In this document: one piece after another, positions 37,501 through 49,500 of the stretch
Numbering within the stretch: position 1 is the stretch's first letter
Layout of the letters: each line of letters starts with the position of its first letter
DNA from: Ochotona curzoniae
Lineage: Eukaryota > Chordata > Mammalia > Lagomorpha > Ochotonidae
DNA length: 64,000 bases
Assembly: GCF_017591425.1 (NCBI RefSeq)
Contig: NW_024465886.1
Span: 248,001-312,000, forward strand
Reading direction: 5' to 3'
Position numbers and translations under genes: made by a program
Notes under the pieces: model-generated
Told to the model about the DNA's origin: nothing
Database searches by the model: none
What the model saw: the letters and a program-made list of their open reading frames with translations, nothing else

Positions 37501-40500
37501 GCGTCCACCAGCCCAGGCATGAAGAACTCACTGCAAATGAAGATGAGAGGAAAAGCATTAGTAACATCTTTAGTTATTCCCCGTATCTTTGAAATGTTTT
37601 CTCTTGACAATGGTTTAATTGTTCATCCTACATGGAATTATAGCTGATGCAACCAAATAATTGTCAATTTTCCTGGTATCTAAGGGTCAGGAAACACACG
37701 AGGCTCAGCGGGCTCATTAGAGAGGATGAGGAAAAGAAACAGCATTGAACGGATGCAACGTGTGCTAACCCCAGAAAGAAGGAGGCCATGACCTCCTCCC
37801 ATGGCTTCGTTCTTTCCACTAGTGGCCGCAGGACCGAGAACAAGCACGGGGTGAGGGTGGTCTTCAGAACGTCTAAAGCCAGGCTGAGGCAGGTGCCCAC
37901 AAGTTGCTGAGGGAGACAGGAAGGCGAGAGACAGGCCGGTTGCCATGTTAAGGCCAACAGCAATGTCGACCTTGTCAAGAAATTTAGTCCTCTCCCACGC
38001 GCTGGAGGGACTGAGTCCTAAAACAGCAGTAGCAAGAACAAACTGAGAGCTGCTCACACACAGGTGGTGTTAGGAACACCCATGAGGCACCTGCAGCTAA
38101 AGGAAGACGCAGGTAGGCATTCGGACTGCCGTCTCTTGCTGCTTCTGATCGCTCCATCTGTTGCCCTGATCCACCAGAGAATATTCTAGCTTCTACTCAT
38201 TCTTGTACTATATAGTTTATGAAAGATATTTCTAAGAGGTTTCAGGGACATTAACCACAGATTTCAGGCGGCCCAAAACTAAGGAACTGATCCAATTCAC
38301 TAATGCCTCTTAAGTTTGCAATCTCACCCAAACACATTTGCCAAACAACAGTGTATACTATGACCACCATCTGCCTGAGAAAATACTAAATCACACAAGG
38401 AACTTGAATTTCAAGTAGATAGCTACAAAGACTCCCTTATACAATCCAAAGAACGCATACCACCCAAATGTAGGGCATTTAAAGCAGGGATAGCCCTCAG
38501 TGGATAGCTATTGAGTGGAGGTGATGATGAGAGCGAGCACAATGGTGGTGAAGGCAGGTGGTATTGACTCGATATGTACACACCAGGGATGGGACGCTGC
38601 ACGCTGAGTGTCCCATGTCAGCTGAGGGGACAGCCAGCATACACTGTACACGACACATGTACACACCAGGGACGGGGCGCTGCACTCTGAGTGTCCCATG
38701 TCAGCTGAGGGGGACAGCCATCGAACACTGTACACGACACATGTGCACACCAGGGACGGGGCGCTGCACGCTGAGTGTCCCATGTCAGCTGAGGGGGACA
38801 GCCAGCATACACTGTACACGACACACGTACACACCAGGGACGGGGCGCTGCACTCTGAGTGTCCCATGTCAGCTGAGGGGGACAGCCATCGAACACTGTA
38901 CACGACACACGTACACACCAGGGACCGGGCGTTGCACTCTGAGTGTCCCATGTCAGCTGAGGGGGACAGCCAGCATACACTGTACACGACACATGTACAC
39001 ACCAGGGATGGGGTGCTGCACTCTGAGTGTCCCATATCAGCTGAACACCAACTGTAGAAGGTATATTCTCTGGTTTTGGACTTCCTGGATTTGAAGTCAA
39101 GTCTCACCACAGACCAGAAGTAAGACATGTTACTTAACCCATGTGTGATCTAGTTTCCCTTATAGAAAAATGGAGATACAGTGGCACATAGAGCTAGGAC
39201 TAGTTAGTGTTAAGAAGTGCTTAGATAAAGGAGAGCTTCAGTAAGTGGTGCTGGGGATGATGAATGCTCACATTAAACATGATGGCGAGTATTTTTATCT
39301 TCATTTGTATAGGTAAAGTGAATTTCCAGACAGTTAAGTAGCTTGAAAAAAATGTAGGAAGATATCTATGTAGGAAGCCATACCAAATAGTGGCACCAGA
39401 GATTTCTCAGACTCCAGGAGTAAGTTCAAGGAGAAGGTCATGACCAATTCAGGCAGACTGCTGTTAGGAAAATGAGGCAAGCCATGACACAGCTTATAAA
39501 GGACAAAAAGGGAGAGTTTCCAAAGGAACAGGATGAAGCCGCTGGCTCAAAGGCTTCAGGAAACCTCTTGGAGCCCAGCGTGATGATGGGGAGTTCCTGG
39601 AGTACAGAGGAATTCATTCAGTCTCCCATTTAAAAAGTACTTACTGAAACTCCAGCTTAAGGTCCTGAGGAGAAAGTGGTAACGCAAGAGATGGATGTTA
39701 CAGAAAACATGGGCAGATACAAAGTATCCTTCCACATTGCTAATGAAAGTCAGGGGGCGGAAGACAGCAATTCACTGTTACTTTTTCCTGGAGGGACAAC
39801 CAGATAGTGCCGCTGTCAGCAGAAACAAAAGAGATAACTCAGGGTACAAAGTCTCCAGAGGCAATAGGGGCCAGGGGTTTATTGCACCTGCAGTGCAAGT
39901 TTCACCCAGAAAAGTTGCAACTCTTTTTAGGAGATAAGAGGCATTGTAAAAGGCTACCTAATAGCAACTGACCTCATCAAGGCTGTACTGCAGGATTCAC
40001 CTCTGTCCTCAGTACATACAGAAGCATGGACTGTGGGAACTGCAGGTGTGATCAGAGGGAGGAGGGCTCTCCTGCTTCATTTTTTTTTAAGATTTATTTA
40101 TTTTTATTACAAAGTCAGATATACAGAAAGGAGGAGAGACAGAGAGGAAGATCTTCCGTCCCATGGTTCACGCCCCAAGTGAGTGCATCAGCTGGTACTG
40201 CACTGATCCGAAGCCGGGAACCAGGAACCTCTTCCAGGTCTCCCATGTGGGTGCAGGGTCCCAAAGCTTTGGGCTGTCCTCGACTGCCTTCCCAGGGCAC
40301 AAGCAGGGAGCTGTATGGGAAGTGGAGCCGCTGGGATTAGAACCGGCGCCCATATTAGATGCTGGGTCGTTCAAGACGAGGACTTTAGCTGCTAGGCCAC
40401 GCCGCCAGGCCCTCTCCTGCTTCTTTTTTTTTTTTTTTTTTTTCCTCCTGCTTCATTTTGCAGAGAGCGCAAAACAAAGTTAGGGAATGGCAGCACATTT

Positions 40501-43500
40501 TCATAATGTAATGTGTTAGAGGCCTTACTCCTAACATACCCGGAAGGGCCAAATCAGAGCCATCAGAAGCCACGCCACTCAGGGAAAGCAGAGAGGATCT
40601 GGGGGATGCTGCAGGAGAGAAAGCTTTCCGCCCTCCACCTTGTTTAATCACAAACTAAATCCAATGAGAAAAATGTCAGCTTCTTCCAGAGCAAAGCCAT
40701 CAGTTTCATGCTGCAAACCTCAATGTGGGCCAAGCTGTATTGTGACTTGGTGAAAGACCTCTGTACACACCCATCAGAACGTACACTGGAGACAGAAGCA
40801 GTGCAATACATTTACAAGGTCGCATGGGAAGGCCAGCCTTGCCCCATCTACACAGGATGGTCACCTTTGTCAACCTGCCCTGATAGGACACTACGTCCCC
40901 TGCACTTGATGACTCAGCTCTGTCCCACTGCACAAGAAATGCAAGGATGTGAAATAAAGATCATTTTGTCTTCATTTAAAATGTTGTCATTTTGTTCACC
41001 GATAGTTTTACATTGGTTTTCATTTTGTTTGCAGCATTCATGAAACTATATTTTGATTGTGGGCTTTTTTTCCTTCCCCATGGTCTTTATTGTGCCTGAG
41101 GCAAATGTGTCACTGCCTTCACACCAGGCCTGGCCCTGCAAAGCTGTCTACACCCCATGATCAGGATCTGATCCACTCCCATCACAGTACTGCCCATGGC
41201 ACTTGTATTACAACTTTCTAAAAATTCCATATTGTACAAATAACTTTTAGGAAAAAAAGCCCATATAGTAGATGCACTGTGTGGTGGGCCAAGCCTATTG
41301 TGACAACTTTGAGAGAGGCATTTGGTGCAGTCTCTAAACTGCCTCTTGGGCCACCGACACGTTAGACAGCCTGAGTGCAGGCCCCAGCACTTCCTACACC
41401 CCTTCCCATGAGTGCGCAGCCTGGGATGCAGCAGATGGCGGCCCGAGGGCCTCGGCCCCTGCGCCCCGCACAGGCGACGCAGATGGAACACCCAGCTCCT
41501 GGCTTCACTCCGCTTCAGCCTAGCCCAGCTCCAAATGCTGCAGGCATTTTGGAAGAGAACCAACAGATGAAATCTCCTGTTCTCTTGTTCCTCTCTCTCT
41601 CCCTCTACACACAGACACAGGCACACACACACAGACACACACAGACACACAGTCTACTTACCATCAAGCCAAGAACACACACGTTATCTTCTATGAATTT
41701 TTAAATCATGACTTAAATTCAACTGCATGTACTTTGTATGTTTGGTATAACAATTACTTTGCATTTCAAATTTGATCTTTCTCCCAATACCTCAATCTTT
41801 CACCAAACTATAACTTACAACTTCCCTAATTACATCCCTGTGTGCTGTGCTTTAAAAGAAAATCACTCAGGAATATGCATGTTTGAGGAGCTGAACTTCC
41901 ACAGCAGGCTCACAAGAGGACCCACAGATCTGCTTACCCCTCCTGACCAAACACCTTCTGCAATCTCTCACCCCACGCGCTGCAGCCCGTCCGCCCCTGA
42001 CCCTGCTTCCGACTCCCCTTACAGGTCAGGCTCTCTCACCCCACCCGCTGCAGCCCGTCCGCCCCTGAGCCTGCTTCCGACTCCCCGTACAGGTCAGGCT
42101 CTCTCACCCCACCCACTGCAGCCCATCTGCCCCTGAGCCTGCTTCCGACTCCCCGTACAGGTCAGACGAGCATCGCAAAGGTCACTGCTCCTCAACACAG
42201 AATCTCATGGTAATGAGAACATCCCATGAAGAAGGGATGTCACACTCAAAGGTTCTGCATTCATGACCAGGTTATTCCTAGAGTGACGGGAAAGGGAAGG
42301 TTTCAGAAAATGAGAGTGTTACTGTAAGTGCAATAAAATTTCCAGCACCGTCACTTTGCCTTTCTGGCCTCTGACCAGAGAGAGACGAGCTTCACACACA
42401 TGAGGAAGTCAGGAGCACCCGTGGTAGCGTTCACCCCTAGCAGCAACAAGGCTGCAGGCAGTATGAAGGTTCAAACCGGGCTTTAAATTCCTAGTCCAAT
42501 GTCCCTCTCACTATATTATCCTAAAGTCAATTTTCACTATTTTAAGAAGGAAAACAACACCAATTTTATGGACCCTGGAAACACAGTTGTCCTGGGGAAA
42601 AAAGTTATGTGAGTTTTAATAAGGAATTCCCATTTTCATAAAATAAACCAACCAGGCTACAAGGAATACATTTCATGCAAATATTAAAACCATAAGAGAA
42701 AGGCTCAAGTGAACTAGAATACACGTTCCCTAACCAGGCTGAACAATCACTCCTCAAATTTCTTTCCTAACCACCTGCCATAGTTCATCTTTGTACAGCC
42801 CTCCCTTCAAACAACCTTCTTTACAGAGGACGTCACGCTCTAGCACCGTCACGTGACCTGCTGACTGTAACACATGGGCTGCAAACCACGTGAGGATGAG
42901 GATCTTGAAGATCTTTCCCACCTTCCGATTCCAGTGTTACACATATTGGGGTCTATGAACCTGCTGAAGGCTTGAAAGAATGATGGCAATCTCAAGTTCT
43001 CAGTTTCCACCCCTCCACTTCCTGCCTTCTATCTGCCTTCTCTTTTCCATCTCCTCCACTAAGTAGTTAATCGACGTAGGAAGGTAGCCTGCCTTTAATT
43101 TAAGCCTCAAGAAGAAATTAGAGCGGACTTACTGGTGACTCAGTTCTCTTACTTCACAGGGTTCGAAGCACCATTCCTTGGCCAGCCTTTCTTGCTGAGA
43201 AGCTGCTTCTAAAAATACTATCTTTAAAGAAGAAAGAAAGAAAAGAATTATTTATTAATGAACCACAGTCATTTGTTGTCATTAAACATCTACAGAATCA
43301 AGATGACTGAATAGGGAAAAGACTGCTCATTTATTTATATATTTTTTAAAGATTTATTTTATTTTTATTACAAAGTCAGATATACAGAGAGGAAGAGCTG
43401 AATCCATCCTGTGATTCACGCCCCAAGTGACCGCAACAGCTGGTACTGTGCCGATTCGAAGCCAGGAACCAGGAACCTCTTCCGGGTCTCCCATGTAGGT

Positions 43501-46500
43501 GCAGGGTCCCAAGGCCTTGGGCCGTCCTCGACTGCTTTCCCAGGCCACAAGCAGGGAGCTGGATGGGAAGTGGAGCTGCCGGGATTAGAACCGGTGTCCA
43601 TATGGGACCCCGGGGAGTGTTTAAGGCGAGAACTTTAGCCAGTGGACCACGCCGCCAGGCCAAGATTACTCATTTAGACAGGAGAAAAAGTAAAAAGGTA
43701 CATTTCCGGAGGACAGTTGGAGAGAAGTCGGTGGTAGGAGTTTTACAGGACTCCCTAGGGTAGCAAGCATGAAGCAGTGAGTGAGAACATGATTAACATG
43801 AAGCCGTGACGACATGACTAACACCCCTAGCGGCTGGGGGCTGGGGAGATGCTTTCATCTTGGAATACATATGAGGTGTCTGTGATAGCCAAGCCACAGG
43901 TGACACTGCCTGAGGGAGCACCCTGGAGACCATGCTCACTTGAGTGCAGTCTGGAGAGCTAATTGGAGTCAGGGTGCCCATCTACACCCATCTCCTATCA
44001 ACGCACAAAAGCTGCCCAGTGACTAACAGAGGAAACACCATCTTAATAACGTGAGTATAGGTGCTGCAGCTCAGCCACATGGGACTGGGGGATTTTATCA
44101 GAGGGCAAACCCACACTCTCCACTGACTTGCAGTCTGGCCTGGAAGCTTTTCCAGGAACCAGACACCACATATCACTGGAAGACATTCCTCTGGCTGCCT
44201 GGATTCACACTTCTAAGGCAGAATGCTAATGTTAGCTGATGGTGGAATGGCCTCTGCTTTCCGTGGACAAGGCTGAGAGTATCCCCTGCAGCCTCGGATT
44301 ATGGGGGTCTTACAGCAATGACCATGGGAATCCTGGGACCATATACCAGGACGTGGGGTGTGGGTGGGTCTGTGCATAATCACTGTGTCTGGCTTCAAAG
44401 GCTCAGAGCTCCCTGAGCATGTGAAGTGGGGTCATTGCAGAGGGTTCTGTACTCAGGCCATCTCGTGTGGACAGCAGGTGCTGTTTGAACCACCCCATCA
44501 TCTCCCAAGGCCTACACTCTCATGACGCTGAGAAGCCAGAGCCAATTACTGAGCTTGGGCACTGTGAGGAGGACATGGGCACATTAGCCTGAATTACAGT
44601 ACCAGGCTAAATGCCCATCCCACACATCAAGTGTGTGATAGATTTTTCCCTGCCCTGCCTTCCAGCTGGAAGACCCAGATGGAGATCCTGTCTCCTGGGA
44701 TTTGACCTGACTCAGCCCTGGCTATCACAGCTGTAGAGGACTGAACCAGCCAATAGAAGCTCTCTCTCATTCTCTTTCTGTATCTCCCCACCCCCATCAT
44801 CACTCTGCCTTTCAAATAAATAAATAATTTCAAATAAATGTGGCAAAATTACAAAATACAGTTGATATTTGCTTTATGGGGCATGGCTTGTTTGTATCAA
44901 GTCAACCTGGCTTACGTGGCCATTTTCATTCACTTGCTACCAAGGGCTTGTGGTGGCCTGCAAAGCCTTTCTTGCAGGCCTGTCCAGATGGGCTGCCAAA
45001 CACGCATATAATCATTAAAAATCACATTTTAATAAAACCACAGAAACTGCCAACTGGCAAGGACCTTCTCATTTAAATCTCTTGTTTTCGATGAGAAATT
45101 TGAGTCCCTTCTGTTGAGCAAAACAACAAAAGTGCGCTCTGACTTGAAACCGGCACTGTTTAGGATGATCAATAATGAGAATGTCAGGAATGCTGAAGCC
45201 AAAAGTAATGACTGTCAGCTAATGAAACAGATCTTTTCAACACGGGGGCTTCGAGCACCAGACGGCAAATCTGGGCAGGGGCTGGTTGCTATGGAACACA
45301 GTGAGTCGCTCTTTGGGTCATTGTGAAGTAGCTCATCTCATCCAATGATATTTCATTGATAACAGGTGTCTCAACCCATCACGTAAAAATCCACTCTTAA
45401 GCTGTTGCGATGGGAGACAAAAGCAGTCATAAATACAGCATTTCAACGTTTCCTGCAGCACACAGGCAAGAATGAACATTGCCATATGAGACCAATTCAA
45501 TTCAAATAGACTGATGGAAAAGTAAGAGGAAATAAAATTGCCTTAAAAAAAAAAAAAAGCCAACAGGATGCAGCAAATAATGCTGTAAAAGCAGCAAGCA
45601 GCAGCATGAGGGACTTCGACCTTTGAGTATAATGTCCTCCTTTTACCAGATTATGGGAACTGTTCAAAGTAGACAGCAAGTAGGAAGGATCTACTGGAAC
45701 AGGCCTGCATTGCTAAAGACTCCCGCGCACTCTGAGACTGCTTCCTTTACAGCGTTAACCAGCGAGCAGGAAGGCTTCTCAAAGGATCTAGACAGTTAAT
45801 ATTTTAGACTCTGTGGGCTATATAACCTCTGTTGTACTACTTAAATCTGTCATGGTAACACAAAAGCAACCAGAAACAACATATAAATAAATGGGTGTGA
45901 CGAGATTCCAAGGAAGCATCATGTTTTGAATCTAAACTTTGCATCTTACATAATTGTCCATGTTATAAACATATTTCTTAGAAAACCATTTAAAAATATT
46001 TAAAAAACCATAGTTGGTTCACAGGCAATATGCAATTCAGGAGTGAGCCGGATTTGACATGGCAGTGCTAGTTGCCAATTGCTGATAGAGTTCCAAAATG
46101 ATGCAAGGAAATTAAAATCCCATAACTCGAAGCCCATCCCAGGGGCTCCCACTAGAATGTGTCTGAACCTTTTCCTTTATGATTAATTTTCAACTGTTGA
46201 TAGCTTATCTGGACTTTCCATGGAAGAGTACTGATTTACAAAGTCCCATTTTACTATCGAAATAACACATCTCTTCACTGATACAGACGTAACCGTAGCA
46301 GGCAATCCGATGTCTTTCAGTAGACAATGGCTAAATAAACTGCAGTATATCCGGACAATGGGACCTCATTCAGCATTGGAAGAATGAAGCTACCAAACCA
46401 TCGAAAGACATGGAGGAACATGAAATGCAGATTACTCAGTAAAAGAAGCCAACCTCTCAAGGTTGCACACTGTGTTTCCACCAATGTGAGATTCTGAAGA

Positions 46501-49500
46501 AGACAAAACCATAGAGACAAAAGTAATGTCAGAAGATGGAGGTGGGGGAGAACGCAACAGGGCTTGAGGGCAGTGAAGCTCTTCTGCCTGTGCAGGGGGA
46601 GCCGAACAAACCAGACTGCACAACTCCAGGAGAGGAACACCTTGTCATCTCTCGTTCTTATTTTGGGCCATAGAACTAGTCATTTACCCTCGATTTGGGA
46701 GTGACAGGCTATACTGGAAGGTTTTAACAAGAAGATGACCAGAATGTGCAAGAACCTTGAGAGGAAATCGCGGTAGAACTGACATTTGGATCAGAACAGA
46801 AGCAGGGTCGTCACAGCTGCAGAGATGGGACAGCCTTCGCACTCACGCAGCACTGTAGAGCAGAATGCACTGCAACAGACTCTAGCAACACAACTTCCCG
46901 TGTCACGACGAGAAGGAACCCCTAACAAAACAGCAGAAATAGAATCACTGACTCACACTGCAGTCCATCCTCAGTCGGGAATGCCAAGCAGAGGCTGAGT
47001 GACCATCTGGCAAGGATGTTGTAGCAGAAATTAATTCCTACACAGGGTGAGAGGGGAGGCCCCAACAACAGCTCAGATTCTAAACAGCATTCTAAAATAC
47101 ATCCATGAAATTATTTGATACCTTTTGTTTCAAAAGATGAAGCACAGGGCCCGGCGCGGTAGCCTAGGGCTAAAGTTATCACCTTGTACATGTGGCCGCC
47201 GCTTCTAATCCCTGAGCCCTGCTTCCTATCCGGCTCCCTTTTTGTGGCCTGGGAAAGCAGTCAAGGACAGCTGCACCCGTGTGGAAGACCCAGAGGAAGC
47301 TCCCGATTCCTGGCTTCAGATCGGCTTAGCTCCAGCCCTTCCTATCTGTCTCCCTTTCCAATAAAAATTAAATTCTTAGTCAGTTTGACAAAGACGAAAA
47401 GCTCTACAAACCATATTTGCAGAAATACTGATAAATACAAACATTTCTTTCTTCTTTTCCTTCCTGTCTCCTCTTTCCAATTAGAATAGAATCTTTTTTT
47501 TAAAAGGTGAAGCATAGTCATCTCCCTCAGCTTTGTGTCACCACAGTGATGTGCACAGGATGGAGCGTTCGCCCACTGTGTGACTTGTAAGGCTGGCGGA
47601 GGGGGGGACCCACTGTGTGACTTGTAAGGCTGGTGGGGGGGGACCCACTGTGTGACTTGTAAGGCTGGTGGGGGGTGGGTCCCACTGTGTGACTTGTAAG
47701 GCTGGCAGAGGGGGAGACCCACTGTGTGACTTGTAAGGCTGGCGGGGACCCACTGTGTGACTTGTAAGGCTAGCGGGGACCCACTGTGTGACTTGTAAGG
47801 CTGGCGGGAGGGACCCACTGTGTGACTTGTAAGGCTGGTGGGGGGGGACCCACTGTGTGACTTGTAAGGCTGGCGGGGGGGCCCACTGTGTGACTTGTAA
47901 GGCTGGCAGAGGGGGGGACCCACTGTGTGACTTGTAAGGCTGGCGGGGGACCCACTGTGTGATTTGTAAGGCTGGCGGGGGGGGGCCCACTGTGGCAGGC
48001 GAGTATATGTGTGTAACACAGAGAGCTCAGAGAGGAAATGCAGGGTAGTGGAACGGGATGAAGACAGGCTAAGATGGAGAGAAGAGTTAGGCCCAGAGAA
48101 GCAGAGGAGACAGGCTGACAGCAGAGGGACACCTGGAGACCTGTGGACGTGGGGAAGAATCAGAGACAGCAGACGGGGCCGCAGTGAACAGAGCTCTCCT
48201 GGCAGCCAGGTGGGAAGGGGAGATGACCAGGAGTTCAGGAGGTGAACCAGCCACAGAACTGTGGGTTCTGCTGCTTTTTACAATCCAGTCATGAGCACAG
48301 GCAAAGCAGCAGAGCCCTGGGACAGGTGAGTGAACAGGGTAGATTTCATGGCCACAGTCTCATCAATGCCACATCATGCACCATTTTAACTTCTGTGAGC
48401 TATGCATGTGCTGAGCCAGGGAGAAATCTCATTCCAGCCTAACAATTGCACTGGTACTACAAGGAAAATAATGCCAACTTGGCATCCCACAGGTTTCATC
48501 CTGTTCGGGTTGCCACAAGACCTAACTTCCAGCAGGTTCTGGCAAAAAGAAGAAAGAAAAAGAAAAACTATGCAATGGGCAGTACAGACAGCCAATGGTG
48601 ATCTAGGTTAAAATCTCAGCTGGTATCTCCCTAATCCCACGTACTGATGAAGGCAGAGCGAGAGAAAAAGGCTGAACAAACGATGCCGTGGCCACAACAC
48701 GGGAGCCCCACGCATTCGTGGACGGTGACCCAGGAGCTGGTACCACGAGCCTGTGGCAGAAGTGGAGCGTGGGCGCCTGGACTGAAACTGCCTGGAGGAA
48801 GGTAACATGAGTGTCAGCAAATGGAGAACCAGGCGCTTAACGGACCTGGAGACCTGCAGGTGATATAGCTTAAAAACCGTCCCCTCCCCCCCCCAAAAAA
48901 GAATCCACTAATTGGAGTTGCAATGGCCAAGGGAGAAAGGCACAGGTCCAGTGAGTAAGGTCACTGATGCTTCCCCCACAAAGAAGCAAAAGACTATGTC
49001 AACTTCAAAGTTAACTGAGGAACACATCGAGGAGCTTCCGGATAAAGAACTTTAAAAAATCTTTGTAAAACTCTCTAAAGACAACAAGAGGTAAGAATGC
49101 TAACATGGGGAGATGATCCCAGATTACTGCAGAGGGCGGCAGCGAAGACAGTTGCAGGCGTCCTTAGAGGAGATACCAAAGGGAGATGTGATGCAGAAGA
49201 AGCCGGCAAAAGGACTACGGAAGCACAATTACAGCCTTGATGGCTCTGGAGCAGGAGGGAGGTCCCAGAATCAACAACGCAGGGGAGAAGACAGCTTTAG
49301 AAGCTAGAAAAGGCAGGCGGGCGAGTCCCCACCAGCGCTTGCAGAGGGAGGGCAGCCCTGCTGACACCTTGATTTTGACTACGTCATACTGATTTCACAC
49401 TTGTGGATTCCAGAATTGTGAAACAAAAACATGTCATCCTTTTTAAAGTTAATTAATTTATTGTGTTGGACAGTCAGATTTACAGAGAGGAGAAGAGACA

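Larger units (their letters stand above)
37531..43132 (-). other. GDA: GDA intron 2 (5.6 kb)
   Basis: Contains the 84-bp dimeric minisatellite at 38.6-39.05 kb, a MIR-like relic, a young minus-strand CSINE at 40.1-40.4 kb with complex flanking repeats, a CA-rich microsatellite at 41.6 kb and a 68-bp triplicate at 41.96-42.17 kb. Nothing is recognised at 37.7-38.5 or 42.2-43.1 kb. Confidence 0.85.

Noticed and set aside
38508..39128. Open frames of about 160-206 codons on both strands
   Set aside because: Created by an 84-bp tandem repeat whose period is divisible by three; open on both strands at once.
47342..48019. 225-codon minus-strand frame rich in SLTSHTVG
   Set aside because: Translation of the G-tract minisatellite; no start context or family match.
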